From assembly GCF_020085105.1 (NCBI RefSeq), contig NC_058042.1:9437501-9501500 (forward strand): a stretch of DNA of 64,000 nucleotides. The letters run 5' to 3'. This stretch comes from Siniperca chuatsi (lineage: Eukaryota; Chordata; Actinopteri; Centrarchiformes; Sinipercidae). Below are positions 11,007 through 26,411 of the stretch, piece by piece (position 1 is the first letter of the stretch; every line of letters begins with the position of its first letter). The notes under the pieces are model-generated. The model saw only the letters and a program-made list of their open reading frames with translations. It was not told where the DNA came from and searched no databases. The translations under genes and the position numbers were made by a program.

Positions 11007-13226
11007 TCAAATGCAGCAGGAATTCTTGACAGCTTCCTTTTAAGGCCATGGTGGGAGCTGTGAACGCTGCCTGGTCAGTGTCGTCTTTAAGCTATAGGAT
11101 GTTGCTGGAAATAGTGATGCTTATTTGTTATTAGCAAGAGAAAGCGTGCGGATCAGAAATGAAACATTTAAATAATTGCTTGTGTCTTGTACTAATACCA
11201 GCCACTCCTTCACTACAACCCAAACTGTAAGAAGTGTTTGGGTCAGCAGAGAGCAGAGATTACAAACTTGAAACGGGCTACACCCACAGCTCTACCAAAC
11301 ACGCTCACAGAGCTCTGATTCTGTTTACACAGTGGAGGCTTAATGTTCAAGGGAACACATTCTGCAATGCCAGTAATTGCTTGTGATTCTCTCTCTTGAC
11401 TTCAAAGACAGGGAGCACTGTAGTTCAAGGGTCAAAGGCTCGACTGTTGCCCAACTGCACCCCAATTTCCTGTTTTGTCTGGCTCTGTGAGTGTAAAGGG
11501 ATCTAAAATGTGAAGGTTATGTTCTGCTGGAGCCAATGAGACAAAAGGCTCCACTTCAACTGATTCCTTCCCCGCTTTCTATCTCAGGTTGAAAGGTTTT
11601 TGTTAACTTATTTTACTCTCTCATTTAGAATGGGTTTAAACTATTGGGTTTTTTTAGGTTATAGCATGCAAAGCTACACACAAAGCCTGGAAAATGGAAT
11701 ACAGCCTCAACTCTCTTATTTCATCTTGTCAGGATGAACCCTTTTTTACTGCCACGGTAAACAAGAACCTCTCCCTCCCACTCTTTTCTTTTCTCTCCAT
11801 CTTAAATCAGCAGCCAAGACAGGGACTCTCACATGCAGCAAGTTATTTTAGGAGATACTTCTCTATTTTGTTATATTATTTTGTTATAATATTTGTGTTG
11901 CACCTCAAAGTAAGAGCAGAGACAATTTCGTGTTATTAAGAAAAGCGTGCATATGAAAAAGCTTAGAGCAAAAACAATCATGTGTCCTTTTTACAGCCAC
12001 AAGGTACATTTTTGAAAGCTAGAGAATTTCTTAGCAGACAATTGGTCAAGATAAACACACGTAAAATCCGCATTTCTGCATATCTTCCTACAGCAAACAC
12101 AACAGCCAGAAAACACAAAGTACATATGTGAGTTTTGAGGGGGTGGGGTCACGTGCAAGTGAGTGGCCCCAGTGCTAAATTACACTGCAACATGGTCCCT
12201 CTCAGAGCCCACATCTGGGATTGGCCCTGACAACTGGATGCCGTGCTGCTCTAATTTTGGTTACTTTGTTTATAACCCTATAATAGAGACAGTATAGGAC
12301 CACAGGGCTGGAATGAAGGAGGGCAGGACACAGGCAAAGTAAAAGCAGTCATTTTGAAAAAGCTTGTGGGAAAGCATAAAGTTAGGTTTGAATAAAATCT
12401 GTTTGAATTCCAGTATGTATTAGATGAAGGCAAACTTTGTAAATGTCTTGCTGTTTTGTTTCCTCTTAACAGGATTCACACCATCGCAGTGGTTCCTCTT
12501 CAAACCTGAAGACTGCAGGTTGTAGCTTGTTGAGTTGGGTAAGCATGGATGTAACAGTAATGAGAAATCTGTAATTATATTGGGAGCAGATCTGGGCTTT
12601 GCCAGCCCACTCACTCTCTTTAGAGTATGAACGTAATCACTGAATACACTTTGTCAACACTGGATAGACAGTATAAAGTCACTTAGCAGACTTGATAATA
12701 AACAACATTTTCCCCTGAGGACAAGGCTCAACTCACCAGATGGAAACAGCAATGCTGAATGTAGCTGTGCACCAAGTGGTTGACATTTCTTCAGTATTTG
12801 GGGATTAAACTGAAGCTAAAGTGCTGATTTGTCAACTCTAATCTTAAATCTCAAATATGTGAGCAGTTACATGAGCCATTGAAAAACAAGACAGGTGATG
12901 ATGTCTGAAGTTCTGCAGCCAGTAACTTTAATGCGATGTTCCACTTAATTAATTTGTCATTGACACAATTTGTCTACAGCTCATACTGTATTTAAAATTA
13001 ATTTAAAACTGAACAACCAGCTTGCTGTCCTCTAAAGCCTGAAGCTGCCACATCATTCAGGAGGCTGCAGTGCTCACATCTTTAGGGCAGCTATTGAGAT
13101 ATTGAGCAGGAAATCAAAACAAATTCAACAGATACAGTAAACTGAAAGATTACATGACTCTATACGGATTGAGAACACCCTCTCAAAACACACTGGATTA
13201 TGGTCAGCAGTAATTTAAAACTATAC
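11004..13226. other. Gene-free stretch
   Basis: No coding exon or recognisable mobile element. The short open frames here lack family resemblance and splice context. Confidence 0.5.
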
Positions 13227-13509
13227 TAGTGCTGAAACGATGATTCATTTAGTCAATCAATAGAAAATGTTTCAAAGTTTAAGTTGTCTGAAGTTTTGAT
13301 AATCGATTATTTGTTTTTAAGTAATAAATGGAATATAATAGATTTTTGACTGTTAGTTGGACAAAACAAGCAATCTGAAAACATTACTTTGGGCTTTGGA
13401 AAACTGTGATGGCCATTTCTTCACTGTCCTGACACCAAACAAGGATTGATTAATCTAAGAAAATCAACACATTAATCAATAATGAAAATAATTATTAGTT
13501 GCAGCCCTA
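13227..13509. mobile_element. Miniature hAT-like element ('TAGGGCTGCAACTAA' family)
   Basis: Left end TAGTGCTGAAACGATGATTC and right end, read as complement, TAGGGCTGCAACTAATAATT are imperfect inverted repeats of the family that is intact at 16,640-16,921. Interior words such as 'aatcgattatt' and 'tgattaatc' are shared. No matching 8-bp target duplication was found, so one edge may be eroded. Confidence 0.7.
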
Positions 13510-14976
13510 AAATGCCTAAAACATGAAAAAAACACGATATAATCCTTTAAATTGCTTTTTGAATAAAATGTCATACATCTTTTCACCACTAAAAGCTCTG
13601 CACATGCAAACCTGACATCACAATTAACCCTGCCTGCTCTTATGCACATTTTATATATATATATATATTTCTAGTAAAAGTAAAAGACAGGACAACGTCA
13701 GGAAGGTTCTTTTATTCCCCCCAATCAATGCACAAACCAACTCAAATCTCTGTTGAAAAAGTATTAATTTCTATTTGGACAAGCGGACTGTTAGAATATT
13801 GCCAAACCAAAAAGACAGAAGTTTTCTTATGATTAGTTACACTCAATAAGGATATATAAAAAAAATGGAATGACAAAAAATAATATGGTAAAAATAATTG
13901 CCAAAGTTTTAGAAAGCAAAAAAATTATTCAGAACGACAGACTGAGCAGAAATGAACTCAGTATCTTTCCAAGATAATTATAATGTTCCAGTTGGTCTTA
14001 AGAGGAAAATATGGATACCTCCAATGTGAACTGTCATGGCCTTTACGGTATACTTGACTTTAACTTTGGCCAAACATTCCTACTTTTGATTGAGGAGGCT
14101 AAAATTTCACATTTCTCTATGAGAATTACATTACAGCCCCTTACAGTACATTAGAGAACCTTTCAGGTGGACCCAGCCATTTAAAAAAAGACATTTTTTT
14201 CTTATACTCAAATGATTTCACTAGGGCTCCAAAAGCAAATTTTAGCCTCCTAAGAAAATTGAAAATAATTGCTCAGTACTTTAAGTCATGACCGAAGGCA
14301 CAACATTAACAAAACAGACACTGAGCCTTTCTGACAACTGTAAAACAAAACTTCTTGAAACAGATATGCTGATCAACTCCACACACTGGAGAAAGATTTT
14401 TATTGTAAAAAAAAGTTTAAATGTTCCTATTAAAACTTGATTTCCATCCAGATTTTATAAGACTTAATAGGTCACAAACAAAATATCTCGGCTCTGTAAT
14501 GAAGGCTCACCGATGAATTCTGTTACATTAGAGACATTTTTTAAAAATTAAATTAAATAGAAATAAAAGACATGCCATGACAAAAGCGGCACTGACAGAA
14601 TAAATTCAGCTGTCTATAGTTGACGCATGTCATCACTGTATCGCAGGGTTGTTAGGGGAATATTTTATGGAAATGTGCAGGGGGCAGTGTGGTGGTATTG
14701 TGCAACAGAAACTCTTAAAACTCTGCATGAGGACGACTGATATTTGGACCATGACATTATCTAAATAGGGAAGATTTCATTTCACAATTTAGGGAGAAAA
14801 TTGGATTACAGGAGAAAGCAGAAAGAATACAAACATGGGAAACAAGATTCCACAGTATCAGATTTGGATTGACTTTAATTTAATAACAAAATTTCTTCCT
14901 AAATAACTTATGACTTCCTTCCTATCTGTATATTAGATTCTGTGTATAAAAATACTGCTCCGTCTGCTCTACAGCA
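13510..14976. other. Gene-free AT-rich stretch incl. tmem208 3' flank
   Basis: A-rich and T-rich sequence with a short TA run near 13,653-13,668. The minus-strand poly(A) signal candidate ATTAAA (plus-strand TTTAAT, 14,874-14,879) lies about 100 bp past the tmem208 stop. A second candidate AATAAA lies at 14,399-14,404. The tmem208 3' UTR therefore probably ends at one of these; nothing else was recognised. Confidence 0.45.
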
Positions 14977-18687
<3,711 letters not shown>

Positions 18688-18950
18688 TGGCTCTCTGACC
18701 CGGTGCTGCTGATCTCTTCCACTGCGTCTTCTTTGACATCGACCTGTGACCCGCCGCCGCTTCTCTCCGTTAATATATTACTGCATCAAAAAGAAACTCA
18801 GAAGTCTCCCTGCGGTGTAATTTCTTGTAACACATCAGCATTTGAGATTTCTCGGAGGGGGGGTCAACACTTCCGGCGCATGAAAATATCGTCATCAACT
18901 CATAGTCCTCGAAAGCGGCTCGTGAAAGTTTAGTGACAGGGTGCCATCTG
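18688..18950 (-). promoter_or_regulatory. tmem208: Probable tmem208 promoter and 5' UTR
   Basis: This stretch lies immediately upstream of the tmem208 ATG on the minus strand and has more CpG than its surroundings (CCGCCGCCG near 18,750, CGCGGT and CGGCGC pieces to 18,880). On the minus strand a CCAAT motif overlaps the start codon (CCAATGG). No TATA box was found. The transcription start is not resolvable from sequence. Confidence 0.4.
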
Positions 18951-19227
18951 CTGGTCACTTTAAAAAACAAACAATAAGCAGTCAGGTTAATAACGTTACA
19001 AACGGATAATCAATAAGGATGCACTCAATTACAGTATTTACAATGACGCTTTCGTACCAGTGCACGATTTAATGTTTTTATAATGCTGTTTTGCCTTTGT
19101 ATAACAGAAACAAGGCTCCTGTTAGCTACGATACTGTACTTAATAAATAAGATTAATATTATGCATTCATATTGATAATCCTTAGAACTCATTTGCCACA
19201 AATTTTTTAAACATCTCTAACTCTTTC
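18951..19227. other. Short intergenic stretch
   Basis: AT-rich sequence between the tmem208 promoter and a LINE remnant. No feature seen. Confidence 0.4.
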
Positions 19228-20060
19228 CATCTTGTGCAACATGTCTCTGGCCCGACACATAGCCATGGACACACCCTTGACTTAGCTTTTCCTCTAGACA
19301 TGTCTCTTACCTCCCTGAACAAGACTGATTTTTATCTCTAACCATAAATGTATTATCTTTGATGAACCCTTACTACCAACTACATTAACCTGGAAATGTA
19401 TAATCCACTCTCGCATCTTGAATGAGACACTTTTTCCAGCTACTTTTCTGGTCTCCAACTGCCCTCCTCGCTTTGCTAATCTTAATGACCAAGTTAGTTG
19501 GTTTATTGATTTGTGTACATCAGCCCTTGACTCTTTGGCTCCATTCACCTCCAGGGCTGCCCCAGATATTAATACAACCCCTTGGATCAATGACAACATC
19601 AGACAACAAAGAAGGGAATATAGAAAAGCCAAACATAGATAGAAAAAATCACCACCTCCATATATAGGAGCTTTTGTTGAAACTGAACCAGATTATTAAA
19701 GATGTGCGAGCTGCGTACTTCTCTGACTTGATTACTAGCAACAAACACAATCCTACATTTCTGTTTTGTACTATTAACCAGCTTGTAAATCTTTCTCTTC
19801 CTGTCATTCCTGCCTCATCTTGGTCTGAGGTCCACTTTTACTGTTTTACCCCCCGCACCATTCAGCCGTCCTATTTCACTGTCTCCCTGCACATCCTTTT
19901 TGACACTGTATGTACTCATATGCGTCCCTCCTCCAGTCCCTGTGATAAAGTTCCCACGAAATCTGTCCTTCCTGTCTTAGGTCCCAGCCAGCCTGTGTAT
20001 GTGTGAAGCACTTTGTAACTGTGTGCTATACAAATAAAGCTTTACTTACTAACTTACTTA
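19228..20060 (+). mobile_element. LINE remnant (L2/CR1-like), internally deleted, frames broken
   Basis: In plus-strand frames, fragments of a fish non-LTR endonuclease/linker region are readable: HTLDLAF near 19,270, then LDSLAPFTSRAAP near 19,530 followed by TPWINDNIRQQRREYRKAKHR to 19,640. Stops and frame changes separate them. The 3' part (about 19,980-20,060) ends 'gaagcactttgtaactgtgt', then 'gctatacaaataaagctt' and a TTAC-type tail, the typical end of L2/CR1-like fish LINEs. The reverse transcriptase domain is missing. It is a dead copy between tmem208 and slc39a1. Confidence 0.7.
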
Positions 20061-21147
20061 CATCTAGTGGTATGTAGCCATACAGATAGACTTAGTCTTT
20101 TTAGCTTTAGTTCATCAGAAAGTCCTCGCAAATGGACCTTGTGACTACTTAACTTCTAGAAATTACCTTATTGATATTTATAACTGCAGACTTGGTGGGT
20201 TATTAAAATGTGAGAAACCTACCAGTATTTAATAATAGATTACCAGCATTTATAAATGCATTTCTTCTGCCCTCACTGTTAAACACACTTCCAAGAAAAG
20301 TTGAAAACAGCAGTTGGCCTTTGAGATTTTTATTGGAAGCAATTGTGAACCACTGAAAACATGTATTGGAGTCATTACAAAGCAGAAAGAAATATACCGT
20401 AAAACAAGCGTTAGCTACACCAAACATATTGTAAAAATGAATTAGTAGGCCTGCAGCAACAAGGAAACTGATTTTCATAAAAGTGTAGACTTCAAGTCCA
20501 ATAAACCTAGTTAGGCCTACATTGTCCCTCATACCAGGAAGAAACAAAGTATATATACAACACAGTATTTAATCCAGTAGCATTAAACATAGGCATGGAG
20601 TCCACAAGAGTAAACTAAAAGTAAAAGGAGAAAAGTACATAACATCAACAGTTAGCTAACAGTAATTAGCTTACAGTCAGCTAGAATGGTTGTTTGTTTG
20701 TTTTTCGCACTCACAGGCTGTATAAAATCCAGATTATTAAAAAATAAGAGATGTGTCAGGAGAGGTCAAGAAGCCACAACGACATCTCCTCCCTTAAGGA
20801 GAAAAACAAACAATAACAAAAAAATTATGAAAATAAATAAAAACTAAGCTAACATAACTTGGGATAACACAAAAAAATAAAGTATATTAGCAACACTTTA
20901 CACTTAGCATGACAGCTAGTATTATGACTATCGTATTATGGCTAATCTAACAGATTTAAACTAACAAATCGCATATCAAAAAATAAAAAGAGTACCTACA
21001 GACAGTGCCTCAACAAGGGCATTTGGGGAGTAAGCTAGATAAAAGATGTCAAAATGGTGGATGTAAGCTAGTTAAACTGCAACTGCTAGGCAGATTAACA
21101 TTATTACCAAACAAAGAGGCAATAAAGCCTATTATTGAGATTTTTAT
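20061..21147. other. Gene-free AT-rich stretch
   Basis: Many AATAA/ATAAA words on both strands; no exon or clear repeat boundary. Confidence 0.45.
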
Positions 21148-21504
21148 CAGTGGTGGAAAATAACTAAGCATATTTACTCAATAAATGAAGTGTAACTACT
21201 CATTTGCTCAAGTATTGTACTTCAGTACAATTGAGGTACTTGTACTGTACTTGAGTATTTTCATCTCATACTACTTTATGATTTTACTCCACTACATTTC
21301 AGAGGGAAATATTGTACTTATTAAGTACTCAAAAGAGAGATTTCACCTCTAAACTTCTCACATGGGTTAGAAAAAATTGCCCAAAGAGGTAAAATTATTC
21401 AATATTACACCAAAAGCATAATTATAGTAAAGTCCAAAAGATTCATTATTGTTGTACTGGTACTTTAACTTAAGTAAAATATATGAGAACTTCTTCCACC
21501 ACTG
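21148..21504. mobile_element. Non-autonomous hAT element (Tol2-like ends) with 8-bp target duplication
   Basis: Starts CAGTGGTGGAAAATAACT and ends ..TTCTTCCACCACTG. Perfect 8-bp duplication ATTTTTAT flanks it (21,140-21,147 and 21,505-21,512). It is 357 bp with no open frame. It lies about 400 bp upstream of the slc39a1 start codon. Confidence 0.9.
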
Positions 21505-21903
21505 ATTTTTATTAAGGCTCTGTTAAAGAAATAAAATTATTCTAAACAGACTGTTCTAACAGCTAATTACACTTTCTACAACATAGGCCAACAAGGCTAT
21601 GCTTTGTTATTATCACAGACTGTATATGTGGTCTACGGTTATCATAAGTAGGCTAGTAAATATATACATATATATATATAATTTGTCGCCCTGTTCAGTT
21701 TTTTCGCGATACTGTTTTTGACCCTTCGCGGCCACCGTAGACATCAGAAACATTTTCCAAATAACAAAACTGGTTGCTTGTCTCAGTGAAACGCTTATCT
21801 TCGTATCGGCTAGTAATAAGCTTCGGCTTGCTTCACAGCTAATCAAATGATAGTACAGTTAGGAACCGAACCTCACTCTTGAACTGACAATTTATGCTAC
21901 AAA

Positions 21904-24900
21904 ATGGAATACTTGCTCCAGGTGAAAATAGGCGCTCTGATCGGTTTATTGCTTCTCACCCTTCTTTTTGGATTCATCCCTGCTAAAATCAGATGGTTCA
22001 GAGACACAAACGGGACAGGTTGGTAAACGTTAATATAACTTAAGCAGCTAATATAAGCAACTGTTAACGTTAATATTGGTGTTCATTAAGATATCCTGTA
22101 TCGCTGTTATATTCATCTTTCAATAAAGGGGGTATTAAAGTTGCCTTCAATCGCAGATAAACAATGTGGGTTATGGCGAACAATTTAAACGTTTTACTTT
22201 GTTTGGATTACTTGTTGCTGTATTACTCTGATGCCGAACTAAAAAAGGAAAGTCACTGATTCATTAGCAGTTTTCACTCCTATTCTACGACGTGTAACCA
22301 TTTGCAAATAAACAAGCAAACTTTAAATGGCCAGAACCTTTAACGAAGTTTGGTGTAATGGTCGCGCCTAAGATCAGCGGAAAGTACAGGGTCTACAGGA
22401 TAGTGGTTTCACCAGCCGTCTGTCTAACTGAATCACATGTTTTAGCTGTAGATAGTGTTGTAAAGGCAATTAACTGCTACTGATTTTATCAACTGTGGCA
22501 TAGAAACCATTAACGAAGTGATAACAGAGTAGTGGTAAAGTGGTTAAAAATGGGTGGCTTTCAACCATTGATCATAAGTCAAACAACCACCATTATTAGC
22601 AGAAACAGATAATTTTTCCGGAAATATTTTAATGTATTTTCTTAAAACATTTCCATATGGCTTGTGATGGTATGCACATTGTTTACAAACTATTGCACAT
22701 AACATTGTTACTGCCATTTATGTCAACCTAAATAGGTAATGTGTAAGTTCATCACTACCATTAATAAACCCTCCCCTCACAGCTGGGCTGGAGTCACCTG
22801 ATAGGGATGAACCTGAAACCCAAAGCCTTCTTAGCACATGGTCACGTTTAATTTAGTGTTCAACAAGCAAAACCAGGCTGTCTGGATGGTGAACTTTGGC
22901 TTTCTTATATGGAAGTGAAAGTATAATTTCTCTCCATTACATCTGTTTATGCGTGTGTGCTAGGCTGAGTCATTTTGACTTCTGTGCTTTCCTAATCATG
23001 ATGTGTCACATGATCTTCCAACAATTAAGAGTGGCAGTGATTTCATTTGGATTGTCTTATAGGCCAATTAAGTAATCAGGGTTTTTATATAACCCATTGA
23101 TAATAACAAGTTAGAAAATGTAAAATACCCCAGTAATTAACATAGAGAATCATGATTCACTAATAGATATTTTTCTGAGAGATGCAAAATCAGAGTAACA
23201 CATAACTGCGGCTAAAACTGGAAAATGTGCTTTGTTGATTCTGCAGTTTATGGCATTTTGTCTGTAGTAACTTTACCATTGTGTGTAGGTTCATGTTGAA
23301 ACGAGACATGTTTTATTGTTCCATTTGCAGAAACCCACCGCACAGTTCTGAGTCTGATCAGCTGTTTTGCCGGTGGGGTTTTCCTGGCAGCGTGTCTCCT
23401 TGACATCATTCCAGATTATCTGTCAGACATCAGTGTTGAGCTGGATGCCTGGAAGGTGGAGGTACGTCCAAGTATGGACTGATTTGGACAAAGGGTCTGA
23501 ATAAAGTCTCACATGTATTATATACACACTAGGGCTTCAACCAACAGTTATTTTAAGCGTAAATGTATCTGTCAATATTGTTTTCGATTAATCTATTAAT
23601 CATTTAGTCTATAAAATGTCAGAAAGTAGTGAAAAATGCACATCTCAACTTCTCAGAGCCCAAAGTGACCTCTTCAATTTATTTGTTTTGTCCAACCAGC
23701 AGTCCAAAACCCCAAAATGTTCAATTCACAATGACATAAAACAGAAAAAAGCAGCAAATCCTCACATTTGAGAAGCTGGAACCAGAGAGTGTTTGGTGTT
23801 TTTACTTGATAATTTACTTACGCGATTGATCAGTTATCAAAATTGTTGGTGATTAATTTTCTGTCCTTGTATGTTAAACATAGTGTAGTCTGTCTCGGAG
23901 TACTAAGTAAAAGGCAGCTGTATTTGCTGTTTTATTTTCTTAAAGAATAAAACGTTCAGCTGCATTTATTCTTCAAGAAAGTTAAAGAACAAAAAAGGCA
24001 AATAAACGGCAGAATTAAGTGAGAACAAGTGATCGACAGTTACTAGAAGAACTTTGTAGTAACTACATTCTTCAAGAATAAAACAGCTATTCCAGTTACT
24101 TTTGACATAGCACTTCTAGATATCCTGTCCTTGATGACTGAGGGTCTTTATAGACACAACTGTAGTGTAGGCTGTTTAATATCTCTGTTTCCTAATTCTT
24201 GACTTTATCAGACTGATTAATCTCTCTATGCCGGTCTCAAACAGACCAGTTTCCCCCTTCCAGAGTTCATCATGGCTGCCGGCTTCTTCACGGTGCTCAT
24301 TCTGGAGAGGATTGTCCTGAACTGTCGGGAGATGGGAGGGGCTCAGGAGGAGAGGGCGCCCCTTATAAACGCCAGCAGAAATGGGCACGGACACGGGCAG
24401 GGTCAAGGAACAAGCCCTGATCTGGAGAGCAGCGGCCACCACGTCCATGTTGACTTTCAGGCTCACTCCCCCTTTCGTTCCTTCATGCTCTTCCTCTCCC
24501 TCTCGCTCCACTCGGTTTTTGAGGGTCTTGCTATCGGCCTGCAGAGCACTGACTCAAAGGTAAGATGACAGAAAGTACTTCACCTGATGTTAAAAGGGTC
24601 CTGTGGAGTTTTCTTGTAAACAAACAATGTTTGCATTCAGTATTACTCACCAAAATGCATTGTGTCTATCCTTGAGGTCTAACAAGTGCTTTGAGTGCAT
24701 TTCCCTCCTCATAAAAGATTTACAAAGCCGATTTATTAAGTAGTTTAAGTTCAGCATTGTTGACATCCATGTTTAATAGCTTGCACTTATCTTCTTCCCT
24801 GCCTTTGTTGGTGCATTGCAGCATATCTTGACGTGTTACCACCACCTGTTGATCAGTGGAATAATGTGACACCATTGGTAGGACATTGGTGCGTCCTCAC

Positions 24901-26411
24901 CTGCATGCACAAGATAAACAAAATGGGAACTCACTCAGAAAAACAGCTCCATAGCGCTGCTAGAGGTCTAAAACTCCACAGGGCACCTTTAAATCTGCTC
25001 AAGGATCTACAGAATATACAGCATTTGTTGTTTTCTCCACTTTCCCCCCTCCGCACTTGTAAAGAATCAAATTCTTATTTAAAGTTAGCTCTCTGGTTCT
25101 TTTGGCTTTATTACATGTCATGCACTTTGTAAACATATTTCTTAGAAAAGTGCTGTACAGATAAAGTTGGAATCCTATTCACAGCACTCTCATATAGCCA
25201 GAAGAAAGCAGGGTTTCAGTTTATAGCTTCAGGACGCTTCGACAGGAAAGGAATCTTGCTGTCATGCGAGTCAGATCTGTCTTCTGGTCACAAGACGGCC
25301 TAAACCATCTCAGTACTATCAGTGTCCCCTCAGGACATTTCGTCTATATATAAATGTATAAATATGTGTGTTACGTGTGTTCAGCTGGAAATTTACTTCA
25401 CTATTTAGAACAGTAAACTTTAAATAATTAATTGATTGATTATGAAATAATATATTAAACTTGATTTAATTAGATAAATCCCTTTTGTAATTAAGATCTC
25501 ATTTTCAAGGGGGACCTAAGTATATATAAATATTTGTCACTACATAATGGAAAATTACAGTAATATATGTTAGAACAAAGGAAAAATGATTAAGTTGGCA
25601 ATATGGATAAATCCTTTATTGCAGTATATCTAAGAATATGTATAACACTTAATGGATAAAACAACCAGACATGAATGTCTTCTTTTTTGGCTAATCCAGC
25701 AAATTCAATACCTGAAAAATCAGGACACTTAATTGATAAAGCTAATATAAAAATCTATTATTGCTATAAAGCAGACCTGCTTTTTGATTTGCAGCATTAA
25801 CCACAATGACCTAATATTACCAGAGATATCAAACGCGTAGCTTCCATGGGATAAACAGTATGGCAAAAATGTATACTGTCGTGTAGTATATATTGTCTTA
25901 TTGTCCAATCCTATTTACCCACTTAAATTCAACCAAGCCTTTATATACAGAGTCATCAACATTTACTATTGCTTTTTGCAGGCTGTTTCTTAATTTTATT
26001 ATATAAAAGCTATTAAAGGAGGTAGAAATAACCATACAACCTCTTTGTTTTCTCCAGGTATTAGAGATCTGCATCGCTATACTTGTCCACAAGAGCATCA
26101 TAGTGTTCAGTCTGTCTGTGAAGCTGGTCCAGAGCGCAGTTCGTCCATTATGGGTGGCTGCTTACATCGGTGTGTTCGCCATGATGTCACCTATAGGCAT
26201 CGCCATCGGCATCAGTGTGATGGAGGCTCAACTAGCAGCTGGAGCACTAATCCAGGCCATCCTGGAGGGGCTCGCAGCAGGGACATTTGTTTACATCACC
26301 TTTCTAGAGATCCTCCCACATGAGCTCAACTCCCCCGGGAAGCAGCTTCTGAAGGTGCTCTTCATCCTGCTGGGCTTCAGCATCATGGCAGCTCTGACGT
26401 TTTTGGGCTGA
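21904..26411 (+). CDS. slc39a1: Zinc transporter ZIP1 (SLC39A1), complete
   Basis: Four coding exons: 21,904-22,018, 23,331-23,461, 24,245-24,559 and 26,058-26,411, giving 304 aa (human 324). The exon 1 donor is the weaker ACAG|GTTGGT; the nearby GTAAAC would create an immediate stop. Features: TM1 at about residues 5-26 (IGALIGLLLLTLLFGFIPA), TM2 in exon 2, TM3 in early exon 3, a cytoplasmic histidine-rich loop (HGHG at 130-133, HHVH at 147-150), then the ZIP signature HSVFEGLAIGLQ at 171-182 whose His and Glu line the metal site. TM5 carries HKSII (from 198), and exon 4 contains the remaining helices, ending LTFLG. Known role: plasma-membrane import of Zn2+ into the cytosol. Context AAAATGG supports the start. 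Introns 2 and 3 each contain a transposable element. The ZIP1/2/3 family is certain; subtype 1 rests on overall resemblance. Confidence 0.93.
23530..23875. mobile_element. Diverged miniature hAT-like element in slc39a1 intron 2
   Basis: Left end TAGGGCTTCAACCAACAGTT and interior words 'tctataaaatgtcagaaagt', 'agaagctggaaccaga' and 'aaaattgttggtgattaatt' belong to the family defined at 16,640-16,921. The right terminus has decayed and no target duplication is visible. Confidence 0.65.
24590..24992. mobile_element. TTAA-flanked miniature element in slc39a1 intron 3
   Basis: Left end TTAAAAGGGTCCTGTGGAG and right end, as complement, TTAAAGGTGCCCTGTGGAG match over nearly 20 bases and both begin at TTAA. 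The 403-bp body has no transposase. It starts 30 bp after the exon 3 splice donor. Confidence 0.8.
25020..25175 (+). repeat. Possible LINE 3'-tail fragment
   Basis: 'ttttggctttattacatg', 'gcactttgtaaacatatt' and 'agtgctgtacagataaagtt' in order resemble the 3' end of fish L2-like LINEs. No coding portion remains. Confidence 0.4.

Noticed and set aside
10796-11049. Minus-strand frames of alternating Cys-Val
   Set aside because: Translation of a CA microsatellite.
19294-19667. Independent small gene between tmem208 and slc39a1
   Set aside because: The plus-strand frame reads a broken LINE segment (TPWINDNIRQQRREYRKAKHR) and the minus-strand frame is its shadow.
22019-22030. Alternative slc39a1 exon 1 donor GTAAAC
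   Set aside because: Using it makes a TGA at the junction with exon 2, so the GTTGGT donor was chosen.
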